Below, piece by piece: positions 12,201 through 24,200 of a stretch of 64,000 nucleotides of DNA. Every line of letters begins with the position of its first letter. The first letter of the stretch is position 1. The position numbers were made by a program, and so were the translations under genes. The DNA lies in contig RPFO01001843.1 in assembly GCA_009746045.1 (NCBI GenBank), positions 23,501 through 87,500 of the forward strand, given 5' to 3'. The notes beneath the pieces were generated by a model. It did no database searches. It saw only the letters and a program-made list of their open reading frames with translations, and had not been told where the DNA came from. Origin of the DNA: Mesostigma viride (taxonomy: Eukaryota; Streptophyta; Mesostigmatophyceae; Mesostigmatales; Mesostigmataceae).

Positions 12201-15200
12201 TGATCACCACCATCTGTCACAGGAGGACGGGTTTGACGAGATCGAGGTGGAGATTGAGATGCTGCAGCAGTGCAACCACCCGAACATCGTGCACTACCTG
12301 GGAAGCTACAAGGCAAAGGACGCGCTGTGGGTACGTATGGGAAGCTACAAGGCAAAGGACGCGCTGTGGGTACGAATGCAGGCACGGCGTAACCTGCACA
12401 AAAGATCTGTGGGTACGTATGCAAGCATGGCTTGCCCTGCACAAAAGATCTGTGGGTACGTATGCAAGCATAGCTTGCCCTGCACAAGAGATCTGTGGTA
12501 CGTATGCAAGCACGGCGCAACCTGCACAAAGGATCTGTGGGCACGTGCGCACGCTGGGTGCGTGCTTGGGGCGCGGCCTCGATGGATATTGTGGGTCGTG
12601 TGGGCATGTGCGCGCGCTGGACTTGACATGGGGCCCAAGCGTGATGGCTGCATCGATTGTGGGTCGTGTGGGCATGTGCGCGCGCTGGACTTGACATGGG
12701 GCCCAAGCGTGATGGCTGCATCGATTGTGGGTCGTGTGGGCATGTGCGCGCGCTGGACTTGACATGGGGCCCAAGCAAGTTAGGTGCATCGGGGGCCAGT
12801 GAGCTGTGATATGTGCCCACCCCCTGGGTATAGGAAGGGCGGCCCTGCGAGTAGTATGCCCCCCTTGGCCCCAGCCGCATGATGCCCCTTGTGTGGCCAG
12901 GGCCCAGGGACTATGATCCTGGAGGGTTTGCCACGATCGAGGAGACATCGGGTGGTGAGGGGGCCAGGCATGATGTGTATGTATGGCGGGCGAGGCATTC
13001 GTGGCCGCGTGGATCGGGTCAGCGACTAGTGAAGCTCGTCTCTCACATTGGGATGCATGCTGTTATGCTATCAGCATTTTCGGTGTGCTGGCATTCTGTT
13101 GCGCTGTCTGCTGACGTGTTACCATCGCCGTTGTGATGTCGCCCTGCCGCCAGCTCCATACTCGGCTGCATGTCGAGCGGCCTTTGTCCACGTAGGACGC
13201 AACACCACCAAGGAATCCCCTGCGTGTTGATCCTATAGTCCCCTGCTAGGCCGCATGGCCCTGCCACCTGGTTACTTCTACCAGTTGGTGTGCCCCTGCA
13301 CCAAGTTCCAACTTCATTCCTCGTGTCATCCCTCTGCGAATGCCTTGCCTTGTCGCATCCCCTCGTGGCTTGCCGTACCCTGCCCTGCCTGCCCTACCCT
13401 GCCCTACCCTGCCCTACCCTGCCCTATCCTGTACTACCCTGCCCCACCCTGCCCCTCCATTGCCTGTGTCTTGCCTTGTGCATTGCATCGCCCAGATCGT
13501 GACGCCATACTTTGATGGATTTATCCCACCTTGCCTCGCCCTCCCTTGCCTTACCTTGCCTTGCCACACCCTCCCTTACCTTGCCTCATTATAAAACTAA
13601 TTCTATTATAATATATCTAATATTGCCTTGCCGTGTGCCGCGCCCCACCTGTGCCGCGCCTCCTCCCCAGATTGTGATGGAGTACTGCGGCGGCGGCAGC
13701 GTCAACGACCTTCTCCACGTGGATATGCAGCCGCTGACGGAGGAGATGATCTCCTTCATCTGCCTTGAGGCCCTTAAGGTGGGGGGTGACAGGGGGCTGG
13801 GGAGGGGGAGGGGGCATCGCTGTAATGCCAGATGTAGTGCCCCCCTTTGGGGCGTGCAAAATTAACAGTGGGCAGGAGCGTGGGATTGTGGTATGCGGCC
13901 TGCCTGCCCCTCCCCTCCTCCCCCCACCCCCCCACCCCCCCATCCCCCCACACACACATACAGCCATAGGTTCAACTTTCCGCGGTGCCTCTGAGGGAAT
14001 CTGTGGGCGTCATGGCCACTTACGGGTCTTGCTTATCTCTTCTGTCACTTCCCTGGCTGCCTGGTTGCAGGGGCTGGCGTACCTCCACTCCATCAACCGC
14101 CTCCACCGTGACATCAAGTGCGGCAATATCCTACTGACTGAACGAGGGGAGGTCAAACTGGGTACGTGCACGGCTGTTGTGACCCAGTAGCTATCATCAG
14201 ACCTGTAGTCAAGCTGGGTATGCGCGGACCGGCAATATCCACGCATCATGCGTGCAGGCTGGGCCATGCGACACCCAACAGTCCCCCGTGTACCTAATGT
14301 GCGCATTTGGTTGTTGTACGCGCCCCCTTTCGCAAGGCACAGCTGATCGAAGCACACACTCGGTGGGCTGAACATGTGGAACGCTTTTGGAACGCTGATG
14401 TGTTTGTCCCATGGGGAGTGGAGAATTCTCACTAGGGGTATGCACGCGGGCTGTGTGTCTTGCCACCCAAACCAGCAGGAAGTCCTACAGGCATGGTTGC
14501 CTTGGGAAGGCGCCCCTTGCTGTCACTGTCCCCCTATGGATGTCCCCCTACAGTGGAGTGTGAGAGGCTGTCTGCTGGGCTCACGGTGAGCTCCCCTCAG
14601 CGGTCGTTACTGCGTCTTCTTGTGTTGCTTCCCCTTGTCACATCCATCGCCGCCCCATCGCCCATGGCTGACACATGTCCACTCGTCCCCACCTCGTGCC
14701 AGTCCATCTCTGCTCTTCTGCCTGTGCATTGCTTGTGAGGCATTGCGTCTGGGGCACTGTCGGTCGGGCACCATGTTTTTCATAGTTGTCTATGTTCACC
14801 TTTTTCTCACCCTTGCTTGCTATTATGTGCTTCCTGGCACCTTGACAACGTGGGTGGATCCAACGCACTGGCCCACCACATCAACCCACCACCTTGGCCC
14901 ACCACTTTGGCCCCACCCCATCGACCTGACCCACAGCGGACTTTGGCGTCGCGGCGCAGCTCACGCACACCATGTCCAAACGCAACACGGTACGTGGCAG
15001 CGCCTAGGATTGTGCTGTCCTCGGAAGTGGGGATGGACCATGGGAGCGCCGTTTGCCTGATGGCCATGCGGGCAGCGCCACGGAGGCGATGTTGGCGGTT
15101 CCGTGTTCTATCGCACACGCAACGCGCGCAGGCAACATGCATGCAGGTCATGCACCCGCCCTGCGCTTTTTCTGTTCAGTGAGTGGGTAGGCAAACATGC

Positions 15201-18200
15201 GGCCGGCATCCCCTTGTGCTTGCAAACCGTCACCAAGGCCACCACACCTCGCCAACGACCTTCCTGGGGGGGGGGGGGGGTCCAAGTGCTGGCAGATGCT
15301 TGGGCCCTGAAGGGTCTGATCAAGCAAGGAAGGGACCAGCTGTCTGTGGCACGAGTTGGCCAAAGTACGAGTCAGAAAGCCATGAGTTGGCCAAAGTACG
15401 AGTCAGAAAGCCCAACGAGCTTGTGAGCTCTTGGTCTTTCATGCGGATGTGCACTGAGCCAAGGTCACAAATGCAGCAACTTTTATCCCATGCACCAGGT
15501 CACGACACGCAGTGGTCACGTCCACTCCAAGTGGGCGCCCACGGTTCGTGCAAGAAAGACGCTTGGCCATTCCCCATTACAAAGCCATATCCCCTCGTTG
15601 GTACTTGTCTCCACAGGCATGGCGATGCGCGCAGCTCCCTTGCTAGCAAATCCCCAACGTCCACTTGCATCTTCCATGCTAGCAACGTGCTGGATTTACT
15701 AGCCACCTGCAACCTAGGTCAGCTCAGGACCTATCACAGGCCTGCAAGGTCTAGTATCCTTGCAGTCCTGTGGATGGCCACGGGCCTCCATCAGTCACAG
15801 GACGCTGCACCCTTAGGCCACCCTAGACCACAGTCACGTGCCTTGACAGGCTAGGACTGTGCAGGCTCGGCCTGCCACGTGTCGTGTCCACTATGTCCCA
15901 GGCCCTTGCACCGCCGCCGCCCGCCGGACGGCAGAACTTCGGGACCCCATATCTTTCACGTCCCTTGCCTGTTTCAGGCGTTCAGCACGGCGTTTGAAAG
16001 GTCTCATCAAACTGCAAACACTTAGCATTTTGGCACCCAAAATGCTAACTCTGACCCTTCCTTGAGGACCCTGCTGCTGGGGATCTATCACTTGGCATCC
16101 CCCCAGCCCCAAGCCCTTGGCGTCGGAAGCGCTTGCGCCTGCTGGGCCGCACGCCACTCCGGGCTGGGTACTTGGGGGCATCACTCTGGCCCTGCACAGC
16201 AGAGGACAAGGCACTACCATGGGACTGGATGGCCTTGCACGCAGACTCAGGCATCTGGATGCTAAGGATGACAGCCTCGAAAGCCTTCCCGGACCCCTCT
16301 GTCTGAGTACAGAACATAAGTTCTGTACGAGCGCTGTTCCGACCATCCACACTCAGGCCCATGCGGTCTAGGAAGAAATCAGCAATAGCCCTGTCAGTCA
16401 CATGGAAGCCGTTCTTAGCCCCCTCCTGGCTAGCAGTCTCGAAATAGGGTTACAGCAGTTGCAACATAAGGTCGGTCGCAGCTGCATGTACTGGTAAGGA
16501 CAGATAGCATTGGCGTGGGGCAGTTCTTACTGAACGAGGCCAAAGGCATCGGCTTAGGTCCTGGCGACCTTTCTGAAACCCCATGGGGAGGGCAATGCGA
16601 GATTCTCAGCTGGTGAGAGTGTATTCTCCTCCAACTGCGGTCAACCAGGGTGAACCTTACCCTGGAAGACATGCTGTCAACCATTACTGGCTAACTAGCC
16701 CACTGGGGACACCCAGGCTGAAGCAAGGCTTGGTCTCTATGGCCGCCCGTGCAACGGGTCCATGAGCCCACGGAGCAGAGGGTGCTGCAGCTCCGCCATC
16801 TCCTCCAGCTTGGTGAAGGCATCTGCAGAGGACTCCGTACATAGATCCTCATGAACCCAGCTGTCCAGCCAGCATCCGATCACGCATTGGATGAGAGATT
16901 GCCCCCCCTGTGCGGACAGGTGTGTTTTTTCATCACATCTCCAGTGAGTACTGACACAACATGTTGGTTGGTTGTCCTGTTTTCCCCTCCCCCCATCCTG
17001 GTGTGCACCCTGCACGACACCCCTTATTGCGGCACCTGGCTCCCTGCGCCCCCAGTTCATCGGGACGCCCCACTGGATGGCGCCCGAAGTCATCCAGGAG
17101 AGTCGCTACGATGGCAAGGTATGGTAAATCGGGCGCTGGCAGCAATCACCTATTGTGGCAGCACCGGTCATGTGCCCAGTACTTGGAATCCTCGGCAAAT
17201 GCATGAGGAATAGTGGTGTGGTCTGGATAGTGGGGGGGGGCTTCACAAAATACTGATTTCGTAGCGATTGCATAGAACATGCGGGCAACAGGAGGGGGGT
17301 ATCCTGGGAAGGTAACGGACCTTCATCAGACAATAGTACGGCAGCGCGTGCAACTTGGAAGTGCTAAGAAAATGCAGGTGGCACAATGCAACTTGATGTG
17401 GTTTGGGCCATTCTGTTCTAGAGGTGCTATCAGTGACAGGGTAGGCTATGAATGCACCCATCGTGTAAGTGCTTTCCTGTCACCAGAACCAGAAAGGATG
17501 CCTGTGCTTCCGGTGTTTCCTTGACAATGCTTCCTTAGCAGCTGTACCTGTTTCGAGCACGCGCCTCCACGAACCCAATTTGCAGCACCTGCGACCCTCC
17601 AGCTCCCACCATGCTGCCTGCCATGTTGAGGGTGATTAGCCCTTGTTGCCCATGGCATTGCCTTCCCCTCCCCTCGCCTCACCCTGGCTGCCTGCTCTAT
17701 TGCTGCTCGTCTTATTGCCAACGCCCCTTCTTACCTTCCCTCCAGGTGGACATCTGGGCGCTCGGCATCTCTGCGATTGAGATGGCGGAGGTATGCCCCG
17801 CCTAGTGCCCCGCTGTTCAATGTAGAAGTGTGGGGTTGCACCCCGTTGCCAGGGTGGCGCTGTGGCCCAGCCGGGCCTGCTTGGGGCATATAACGTGCAT
17901 GCCTTGTCGCTGCCGCTCACCCATCCTGTGCTGCAATGGGGAGATCGTGGTGCACCCCTTGCAAGCGGCGCGAGCCGGGTAGCATCACGCAGCCAGTCGA
18001 TCGCACCGTCCAGCGTAGTTAAAATGTGGGTGCTTTGTTAGCGCGGGTTCGCAATTCGTGTGGCCCACACGAATATTGGCATCGTCCACGAAACGGTACC
18101 TTTGTTTTGGACCTCAGTGTCCTCGGCGCGGCGTGCATTGATTGGAACGTGCTCCCCTCCCGTGCCGAGCCCGTTTCCCCTTGCGTGGGATCCGTACAAG

Positions 18201-21200
18201 CCACCTGTCTCCACACGCTTTACTCATGTCCGGTGTCGGACTCGACAGGATCGCTTACTTGACCTCAGTTTATATGCCGTCCACGCTAATGAAGTACACC
18301 ACTGATTGTGTGTGTGTGTGTGTGTGTGAGCCAATAGTGTGGGCCACACCCCTGGTGGCATTTACCCCCCCAACATTGGTTCACAAACCCTGTGCCCACA
18401 CTGCATACGATGGACGGTGTAGGGAGCGGGGAACCCCCTGTTTTCTTGCCTTCATTGCGGGTTCTCCTGTCCTCTTGCCTTAATCGTGGGCTCTCCTGTC
18501 ATGTGCCCATAACTGACTGCTCAAGGGCATGTTGTCGTGTCGGGTCACACCAATGTGCTGGATTTGAGTATGATGCGTCCCAAGAAGTGCACATTTGTGC
18601 GGACACATTCAAATAGAAGTCAGACGAGTCAGCGCCAGTCAACGCGATGGGAGAGCATGCCCAGGCAGCGCTCTGCATACCCATCGGTTGCCCACCCTCA
18701 CGGTCTTGGTAGCACGCGGCATGCCCTCTCATTCCTGTTGCCACCGTGTGCCCGCTCATTCGTGTTGCCACCGTGTGCCCACTCATTCGTATTGCCACAT
18801 TGTACATATGTGGCCCATCCCGTGGTGCCTCCTGGCAGCCGTTTTGTCGTCATCGTTAGACGCGGCTGTTTCTGCGTCCTGTGACGTGTCCTGCGGCGCA
18901 TGATGGGTGGCCTCCCTCGGTCTCCACGCGGCACCTGGTTGTCATCACGCGCACCAATTGGCTCACCCATTGTCTCCCTGCATCTTCGATGCTGTTGCTC
19001 TCTTTGTCTACTGTGCCACCACGTCCCCTGTCGGTGGTTTCTTCTCTGCAGGTGTTGCCCCCACGGTCAAACGTACACCCGATGAGGGTGAGTGTGGGAG
19101 TAATGGTGACATGTGGCAGCTTCAAGGCGAGGGCATGATGACTGTCACAGGTGTGCCTTATCGCTCATCAATAAGGAGCTTGAGAAGGGCTGGTGTTGTG
19201 AGTAGTAGTATAATCATTCGTGTAGTCACTTGCCAACTTGTCCCTGTGCTGTGGATGATACACGCGCGGCTGTCAAGAGGCTTGCCAAAGCTACCATCCC
19301 TTTGCATTCGCCAAGCACTTGTGATGGCTGTAGCTTGTTTTTTCGTCACCGTTACTTGGATTTTGTCAAGCTTTCTTGCAACGGCTCCACTACACACAAA
19401 CGGTGCGATGGGTGGAAGAGCGGCAGCCAAGACAAGAAGAGATTGATGGGGGAGGCCTGCATGCAAGACTTGATGGGTGGACAGACAGACTAAGCCTTTC
19501 CGCATATGCTGCTTGTTGGGCCCTCGGTACTTCCTGGACAGGTCATCTTCATGATATCCAGGGACCCGCCGCCCCGGCTTCAGGACAAGGACCGATGGTG
19601 AGCGCTGGGGGCCGTGCATCAGACTTTTCAATCTCGCGATGTTGTCTCCTGTTGTCCATCCTGGATTATGCTGGAGGCCGGCGGCTTGTCGCCCCGTGTC
19701 CGCGTCTGCAAGTGTGACTCAACGTGTGGACGAGCATGCGCAGCTTGGGTTGAGCTTTGTAATGGGCGTGACCTGTGCAGTAAAAGCTGGTTAACATAGT
19801 CACCTGTTGTTGCCCGTGTGTGTCAGCAGCTTTTTGCCTCTTCCCCACATTACGCGTGCCATCCCTCAAGTGGCGTGATGGGCTGGGCGTTGCGTGCACG
19901 AGTGGCAACGGACACCACCTGTACATGGCGGCGACGCGGCGGGCTCGTCCCGCGATCTGATGGAGGGGTCGATGCGATGGGCGACCCTGGGCCTGGTCTG
20001 CTCGCGACAACACGGTGGCTGCTAAACAGACTAATTTCCCCCCCTGATGCCCCCGGCCCCCTCCCTCGCCATGCCCCTCCGCATTTTGGGCCTTCTCCTG
20101 CAGGTCGCTCATGTTCCACGATTTTGTGGCCAAGTGTCTGGTCAAGGACTCACAAGGGCGGCCCACCGCAAAGGACCTGCTTTCGGTAGGTGGGGGGGTT
20201 GGCAGGGTGATGGTTTTGACGGGTAGTTACTTGCTTATGTGAGCTATGCTGTGAAGTGAGGGCAATGGTCCATACGTGGGGTCCATGTGCCATTTCATGC
20301 TCTACGCATCGCGCATACACAGCTAGGCATGGTGGGTTTGCCAGGAGCGTCAGGCGAGCCAACAACCATTTGCACGTTAACGGGGCCATTCCTGCAATAT
20401 TCCATGGCCTCAGTACTTCACTCTTGGCCACATTCCTGGGACATGGCAGGGCAACAGCTTCAGGGCAAGCGAGGTGGGAGCTGTACGTGGAAGTGTGTCA
20501 TTCATCAAATGGCATTGAAAACCAAACGCCCTGGTTTATTTGTGGACTCCGGTGAGGTGTTCGATATGCAGGCTTGAGGCGCAGGAGCTGGTTGCCGCTC
20601 TGTTAGCAAAGCACGCATGTCTGGTCTAGCTGGCAACGTATCATGAGCAGCTTGCTTGGAAGACTGGAGCACCATGGGCCTAACTCTGGCGTCCGCTTCT
20701 ACCCCTCGCAGCCCTATCATCCCGCTCATGCATGCGCACCTTGGCTAGTGAATGGTGGCTGTGGCGTTTGCTGACATCAATGGCGGCTGTTGGCTGTGTG
20801 CCTATGGTCCACGCCCATGGCCACCCTGTGCCCACCCTCTGCCCCATGACCATGCACCATGCTCCCTGCCCACCGTTCGCCAGCACAAGTTCATCACCAA
20901 GTGCAAGGGCCCGGTCCCGGCGCTCCTCCCCATCATCGCCCGCTACCGAGCCGCGGCGGAGAAGGCGCGCGTGGCGGCGTTGCTGCAGCGCCAGCAGCAA
21001 GAGGCGGCCGAGATCGCGGAGCACCTCGAGGTGGGTGCCTCCGGTGGAACACGCGGAGGTGGATTGTAAAAGGCGGAGCACGTCGAGGTGGGTGGCCGGG
21101 ATTGATTACTTTACGTGCGTGGTCTGGGTTCCGTCTAGCCCAAACGCATCGAGGTGGGTAGTCTAGTCTTCTCATATTGATGAGGTGGGTTCCTTAGGCC

Positions 21201-24200
21201 GAACACATTGAGGTCATGCACGTGCAGGTGGGGTGCTCGAGGCCAAACAATAGCAGATGGGGGCGCTGGGTCCCTCCATGCCAGCCAGTCATGTTGTGAT
21301 GCGTGTTCGTACCGGACATATTGAACAGGGTGTCCTATGCCAAACACATGTGGGTGCGTGTTTGAAGTTGAACACATTGAAGTGGGCATTCTGGGCAGAA
21401 TACTTTGAGGTAAGTGCTCGAGACTAAAAACTTGCAGGGTCTCCTGTAGGTTGATCATTTTGAGGTTGGCACTGCTGCGCTGTGCTGGTGGCCGCGCCCC
21501 ATACGTGTTGTCACTGTTTTGTGGTGCTTGCCTCGTGCTTCCATGTGTGCTATCCATGGCGCATGTTCTACCCCACGCACGCATGCTATCGCACGCATGA
21601 TTGTGCTAACAAGGAGCAAGTCACGCCCTGCCTCCAGCACTTCCCATCGCCCGCGTTCATGCCGCCCTGCCTCACTGTGCCTCCTGCTGGCCTGCCTTGT
21701 TTGTCGCTGTTTCTGCTTGGGCACGCGCAGGGCTGCTGGGGCACGGGCAGCGACACACTCGAGCGCGGCGCGACCGTTCGGCGCGCCGCTCTGGCGTCCG
21801 ACACGTACAAGGGGGTGGGTGACTCGCTCGAGAGAGGGGGAACTGTGCGCACGTCGGCGCCGCGCAACGTACAGACCACCTTCCGGGGGGGGGGACCGTG
21901 AAAGCCATCCAAGGTATGAATGGAGGCGAGGCGATGGCGTGCAGCGTGGCATGATTGCTGCTGGTACAGGGTAGTGGGTCTGTCCTCTTCGGGCAGTGCA
22001 GAGTGCAGGAGTGGTTATACTACACCCTCCGCATTGTTAATTATAATTATAATTGTTAATTCTGGACGGTCACCACCTGAAAACGCTAAATAAAACAAGA
22101 AAAATCAAATAATGAATTCCCGAGTGTGCTCTACTGTCTGTTTTCTTGCTACCAAACAACAAAGAAAGTGTAACTTAATATTCTTTGACTGTGAAATGTG
22201 CTTCTTTAGCGGTAAAAAACAAAGAATTATAACATCTTTGGTTGACAAATTTGCTTTACTGGCGATGACGACATTGCTGCCGGCTGGGTCATACTAAACA
22301 AACAAAGAATTAGTAAATGGCACAGTCAGTTCAATGGTTGCTTGGTAAACAAACAAACAAACTAGAAAATAATTAAATGGGCAGGCCCTGTAGTACTAAT
22401 AAAACGTAATTATCAAATCCCGAAGGGCCTTTCGGCTGAACTCATTTAAACCAACCATGCGGAGGGTGTACTAGCCTAAGGTACACCTAGGGTGGTTTGT
22501 GGGGGGATTTTCTTCCCGTTCCGATTGTCTGCCTTCAACCTTCAACCTTAAGTTCTCCAGAGCAACTCAAGCTGGTCTCGATGGGATGATGGGATGGGCG
22601 GCTCCCATGAGCAAGGGACAATACCTACGCATGATCATCCCCCTCGCTCGTCTCTGGCATGCTGCGTGTGCCTCCCCTTGCCTCCCATGCCTCTCGGTGC
22701 ACCAGAGAGCGACGAAGATGGTGGGTTCGGCACCATGGTGGTCAAACCCGAGTTTGGGACGGCCAAGTCGAAAGACGTGGGCGACTTTGGCACTACCGCC
22801 ATCCGGCAGGACGCAGGCGGTGAGGGTGCGGGCAAGGACATGTCGGACGTGGCTGCGAGGTTGTTCGGAGGTGGGGGTGGCAGTGCCAAGAAGGAGGGCA
22901 GCAGCGCAGCACCTTCCAGTCGCGTGGCCTCGCAGTCAGGCAGCGTGACGGTGGGCGGCAGCAGTAGTTTCTCGGGTACCATCTCAGGCACGGTGGGTGT
23001 CCGCAGCAGCGATGACGATATCTCAGGGACCATGGTCGTGAGGGGCCGTGAGGGGGGTGACACCATCAGCGGGTCGGTGCTGCGGCGCGGAACGGTGGGG
23101 GACCGGGGAACCGCACGCGATGGCTTTGCGATGGCGGTGCAGGCGATGAAACGGTCCGCGGAGGAGGGGGGGGGGGCGGCCGCGACAGCGGGGGTCACGG
23201 GGGCCAAGAAGGACACGGCGGGGTACCAGTCGGCCGTGCGGCAGGCGGCGCTGCATGAGAAGGTGCGGGCGTGATGAAGTCAATGTTTAGTTCGACGTAC
23301 ATTACAATGTTCATTGCAGCAATCATTTCCAGGACATTCAATGGAACGCTGGCTTTATTGCTTGTGTACTGTGATGGGCAAGGGGAGGGAAGCGAGCGGG
23401 CTCGGCAAAGGCGACGGAGCAAGTCCTGCTGCTGAGGGTGTTTTCGTGTGATCTGGGTTGTCGGATACATGGATGCCTGTGCTGGTTGATGCACTTGAGC
23501 CTCTTCCTTGGTTTCGTGGGGTTTGCGCTGGCCAAGCAGTTCTAGCGCTGGTTGTGTACCACCAATAACCCTCTACTAGGCTGCCCAATGCGTTGCTGAC
23601 TCACAGCACTGCTTCTTTATCATACCTCCTTGTGATCGCTCCATCACCACCGCCACCCACCTCCTGAGCAGCTCATCTCGGTCTATGAGGCCGGGTGCAC
23701 CGTTCCCATCCCATTCCTGCGCGCACGCGACGTACCTCCCCTGGCGCTACTGGCGGGGCCACCCGCGTCGCTCATGTCGCCCTCTCTCTCGCTCGGATCG
23801 GGCCTGTCCCTCTCCTCATCGGCATCATCGGAGCATGGAGATGGTGGCCGCCCCGCCACCCTGCATGGGCCCTGGGTGGCCCTGCAGGCGGTGCGGGACA
23901 TGTACCGCGCGACCAGCGCCACGGGCGTGACGGCGCCCGCCTCGGGTCCGCTCAACTCGACGCGGGCGTGGGCGGAGCGGCCTGGGGAGGACCCGGTGGG
24001 TGGTAGAGGACGGCATGTTTCTTCTACCGCCTGCACTGTGCCTCCGTAACAGGGCACTTTGTTTGGGGCAAAGCACACCCGTTATGCGCCCCAGAGTGAT
24101 GGTCTTGCTTGGTTAGGGCAACTTTTTCAAAAAAGGGGTTGCCTTGCGAAGCCGTAGGGCCAGAGTGGTCCAGGGATGGGCAAGGATGCTAGCAGCATTA

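Noticed and set aside
12100-12948. Several overlapping 130-243 codon frames
   Set aside because: Shadows created by donor-derived and 68-base tandem repeats in kinase intron 3; only 12223-12330 aligns to the kinase.
18537-20190. Several 80-180 codon frames between kinase exons 8 and 11
   Set aside because: Only the short exons 19052-19087, 19542-19597 and 20104-20185 align with the kinase domain; the rest lacks homology.
21455-21974. Minus- and plus-strand frames of 139-165 codons overlapping kinase exon 13
   Set aside because: Shadows in GC-rich DNA; only the frame giving repeated TVR motifs joins exon 12 and exon 14 in phase.
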